Below, piece by piece: positions 6,639-7,544 of a stretch of DNA of 7,544 nucleotides. Made by a program: the position numbers and the translations under genes. The stretch is from Bordetella parapertussis (GTDB taxonomy: Bacteria; Pseudomonadota; Gammaproteobacteria; Burkholderiales; Burkholderiaceae_C): NCBI GenBank assembly GCA_945873925.1, contig CAMCES010000066.1, forward strand, positions 1-7,544, written 5' to 3'. Under the pieces are notes generated by a model that worked only from the letters and a program-made list of their open reading frames with translations, searched no databases and was not told the DNA's origin. Every line of letters begins with the position of its first letter. Within the stretch, counting starts at the first letter, position 1.

Positions 6639-6660
6639 AGCCCGTCAGGGCTGAGGCTTT
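6637..6660. other. Two overlapping inverted repeats in the trx/purE divergent region
   Basis: AGCCC-GTCA-GGGCT (6639-6652) is a perfect 5-bp stem with a 4-base loop. AAAGCC at 6637-6642 can instead pair with GGCTTT at 6655-6660, a 6-bp stem. The two foldings share the left arm and exclude each other. On the minus strand the smaller hairpin is followed by TTTGG, giving it a terminator-like look. It may be an old terminator, a leader structure of purE, or a protein site. Function is not shown. Confidence 0.4.
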
Positions 6661-6703
6661 CTCTCAACGCATAAGCTTACCCGCAGTTCACTGCCCCCTC
6701 ATC

Positions 6704-7198
6704 ATGAACCCCATTCTTGTCGGTGTGGTCATGGGCTCCAGCTCTGACTGGGACACCATGCAGCACGCCACGCAAATCTTGCAAGACTTCGGCATCGGCT
6801 TTGAGGCCCGCGTGGTCTCGGCCCACCGCATGCCAGACGACATGTTTGCCTACGCCGAAACGGCCCAAGCCCGTGGCCTGCGTGCCATCATCGCGGGGGC
6901 AGGCGGTGCGGCTCACCTGCCAGGCATGTTGGCGGCCAAAACCACGCTGCCCGTGCTGGGTGTGCCGGTGGCCAGCAAGCATTTGCAAGGGGTGGACTCG
7001 TTGCACAGCATGGTGCAAATGCCCAAGGGCGTGCCGGTCGCGACTTTTGCCATCGGTGCAGCAGGCGCGGCCAACGCGGCGTTGTTTGCCGTGGCCCTGT
7101 TGGCGCACGCTGACCCCAGACTGCAGCAAGCGCTGCTGGCGTTTCGCCAACAACAAACCGACGCCGCACGTGCCATGGCCGTGCCTCCCGCCCCTTGA
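6704..7198 (+). CDS. purE: N5-carboxyaminoimidazole ribonucleotide mutase (class I PurE)
   Basis: Converts N5-CAIR, the product of PurK, to CAIR, the substrate of PurC. With the ATG at 6704 it has 164 residues, normal for the class I enzyme. Seen: the phosphate loop GSSSDW at 11-16, SAHRMP at 39-44 with the catalytic histidine H41, the glycine-rich GAGGAAHLPGM at 65-75, and SMVQMP at 102-107. The frame is open from an ATG at 6632, but those 24 residues do not resemble the family and the MNPILVGVVMGSSSDW start is typical. No Shine-Dalgarno is visible before 6704, so translation may rely on S1 or a short leader. The stop overlaps the probable purK start, as expected for two enzymes that pass on an unstable intermediate. 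Confidence 0.96.
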   Translation: MNPILVGVVMGSSSDWDTMQHATQILQDFGIGFEARVVSAHRMPDDMFAYAETAQARGLRAIIAGAGGAAHLPGMLAAKTTLPVLGVPVASKHLQGVDSLHSMVQMPKGVPVATFAIGAAGAANAALFAVALLAHADPRLQQALLAFRQQQTDAARAMAVPPAP

Positions 7199-7544
7199 AA
7201 GCCTTGTTGCCAGGGGCGATGCTGGGCGTGTTGGGTGGCGGGCAGTTGGGCCGGATGTGGAGCCATGCCGCGCAAAGCCTGGGCTACCGCACCGCGGTGC
7301 TCGACCCGGATGCGCACAGCCCGGCTGGTTGGGTCAGCCATGTGCATGTGTGCGCCGACTACCTCGACCCCCAGGGCTTGGCGCAAATGGCTGCGCAATG
7401 CCAAGCCATCACCACCGAATTTGAAAACGTGCCCGCCGAGGCCCTGCGTCAACTGGGTTTGAGCTTGCCATGCGCACCGGGTGCCGAGCCGGTGGCGGTG
7501 GCGCAAGACCGCGCCCGCGAAAAAGCGCACTTTGTGGCCTGCGG
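7195..7544 (+). CDS. purK: N5-carboxyaminoimidazole ribonucleotide synthase, 5' part
   Basis: ATP-grasp enzyme that carboxylates AIR with bicarbonate and ATP to N5-CAIR, feeding PurE. Only the first 116 codons and two bases lie in the window; the gene runs off the right edge. Seen: LGVLGGGQLGRM (residues 10-21), the N-terminal nucleotide-fold glycine loop of PurK, AVLDPDAHSPAG (34-45), the conserved ITTEFENVP (72-80), and VAVAQDRAREKAHF (100-113), where the ATP-grasp region approaches. I start it at the TTG at 7195, which shares four bases (TTGA) with the purE stop; this keeps the LLPGA residues that I expect upstream of LGVLGGGQ in related proteins. The ATG at 7219 is the alternative and would begin MLGVLGGG; the AGGGG before it is too close to act as a good ribosome site. 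Identity firm, start moderately sure. Confidence 0.92.
   Translation, partial: MKALLPGAMLGVLGGGQLGRMWSHAAQSLGYRTAVLDPDAHSPAGWVSHVHVCADYLDPQGLAQMAAQCQAITTEFENVPAEALRQLGLSLPCAPGAEPVAVAQDRAREKAHFVAC

Noticed and set aside
6593..6667. 25-codon N-terminal extension of the thioredoxin-TPR protein as a possible signal sequence
   Set aside because: The peptide has acidic and proline residues and no proper hydrophobic core; thioredoxin homology starts at MIDVTV and the stretch overlaps the promoter-like region.
6672..6679. TAAGCTTA palindrome upstream of purE as a possible PurR-type operator
   Set aside because: Only 8 bases, no further symmetry, and no match to the known PurR box ACGCAAACGTTTGCGT.
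6913..7530. 205-codon minus-strand frame opposite purE and purK
   Set aside because: Shadow of two well-supported genes; no recognisable domain in its translation.

Overview
The window looks like chromosomal housekeeping DNA from a betaproteobacterium of the order Burkholderiales, most likely a Comamonadaceae relative of the Rhodoferax/Limnohabitans type. The basis is GC-rich coding sequence with frequent TTG leucine codons, a Burkholderiales-like pgk protein, and the association of pgk and pyk with purC, purE and purK. The family placement is an inference from remembered protein and gene-order patterns. No RNA gene, insertion sequence, CRISPR array or phage gene is visible.

Layout: (1) pgk on the plus strand, starting exactly at base 1. 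(2) A minus-strand pair: a Crp/Fnr-type regulator followed by a membrane fatty acid desaturase. The desaturase runs tail-to-tail into pgk with a 4-base overlap of the stop codons. (3) pyk on the plus strand, divergent from the regulator across 146 bases. (4) purC, 29 bases after pyk. (5) A minus-strand thioredoxin-TPR protein (CnoX/YbbN type), convergent with purC. (6) purE on the plus strand, divergent from the thioredoxin gene across 111 bases. (7) The 5' part of purK, cut by the window end, which appears to start at a TTG inside the purE stop (TTGA).

Functionally the plus strand carries lower glycolysis (Pgk, Pyk) and three steps of de novo purine synthesis. PurK and PurE carboxylate AIR to CAIR, and PurC then adds aspartate to make SAICAR. 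The minus-strand genes sit inside this backbone and deal with other matters: lipid unsaturation with a probable dedicated regulator, and redox/chaperone protection.

Compared with the pgk-pyk-fba-purC-purE-purK order I know from other Burkholderiales, fba is absent between pyk and purC, and two minus-strand blocks interrupt the run. All gaps between genes are under 150 bases. They contain a few candidate promoters and inverted repeats, the clearest being a perfect 7-bp-arm palindrome beside a consensus -35 in front of the desaturase. I see no clearly novel system. The regulator-desaturase module and its operator-like palindrome are the best lead.
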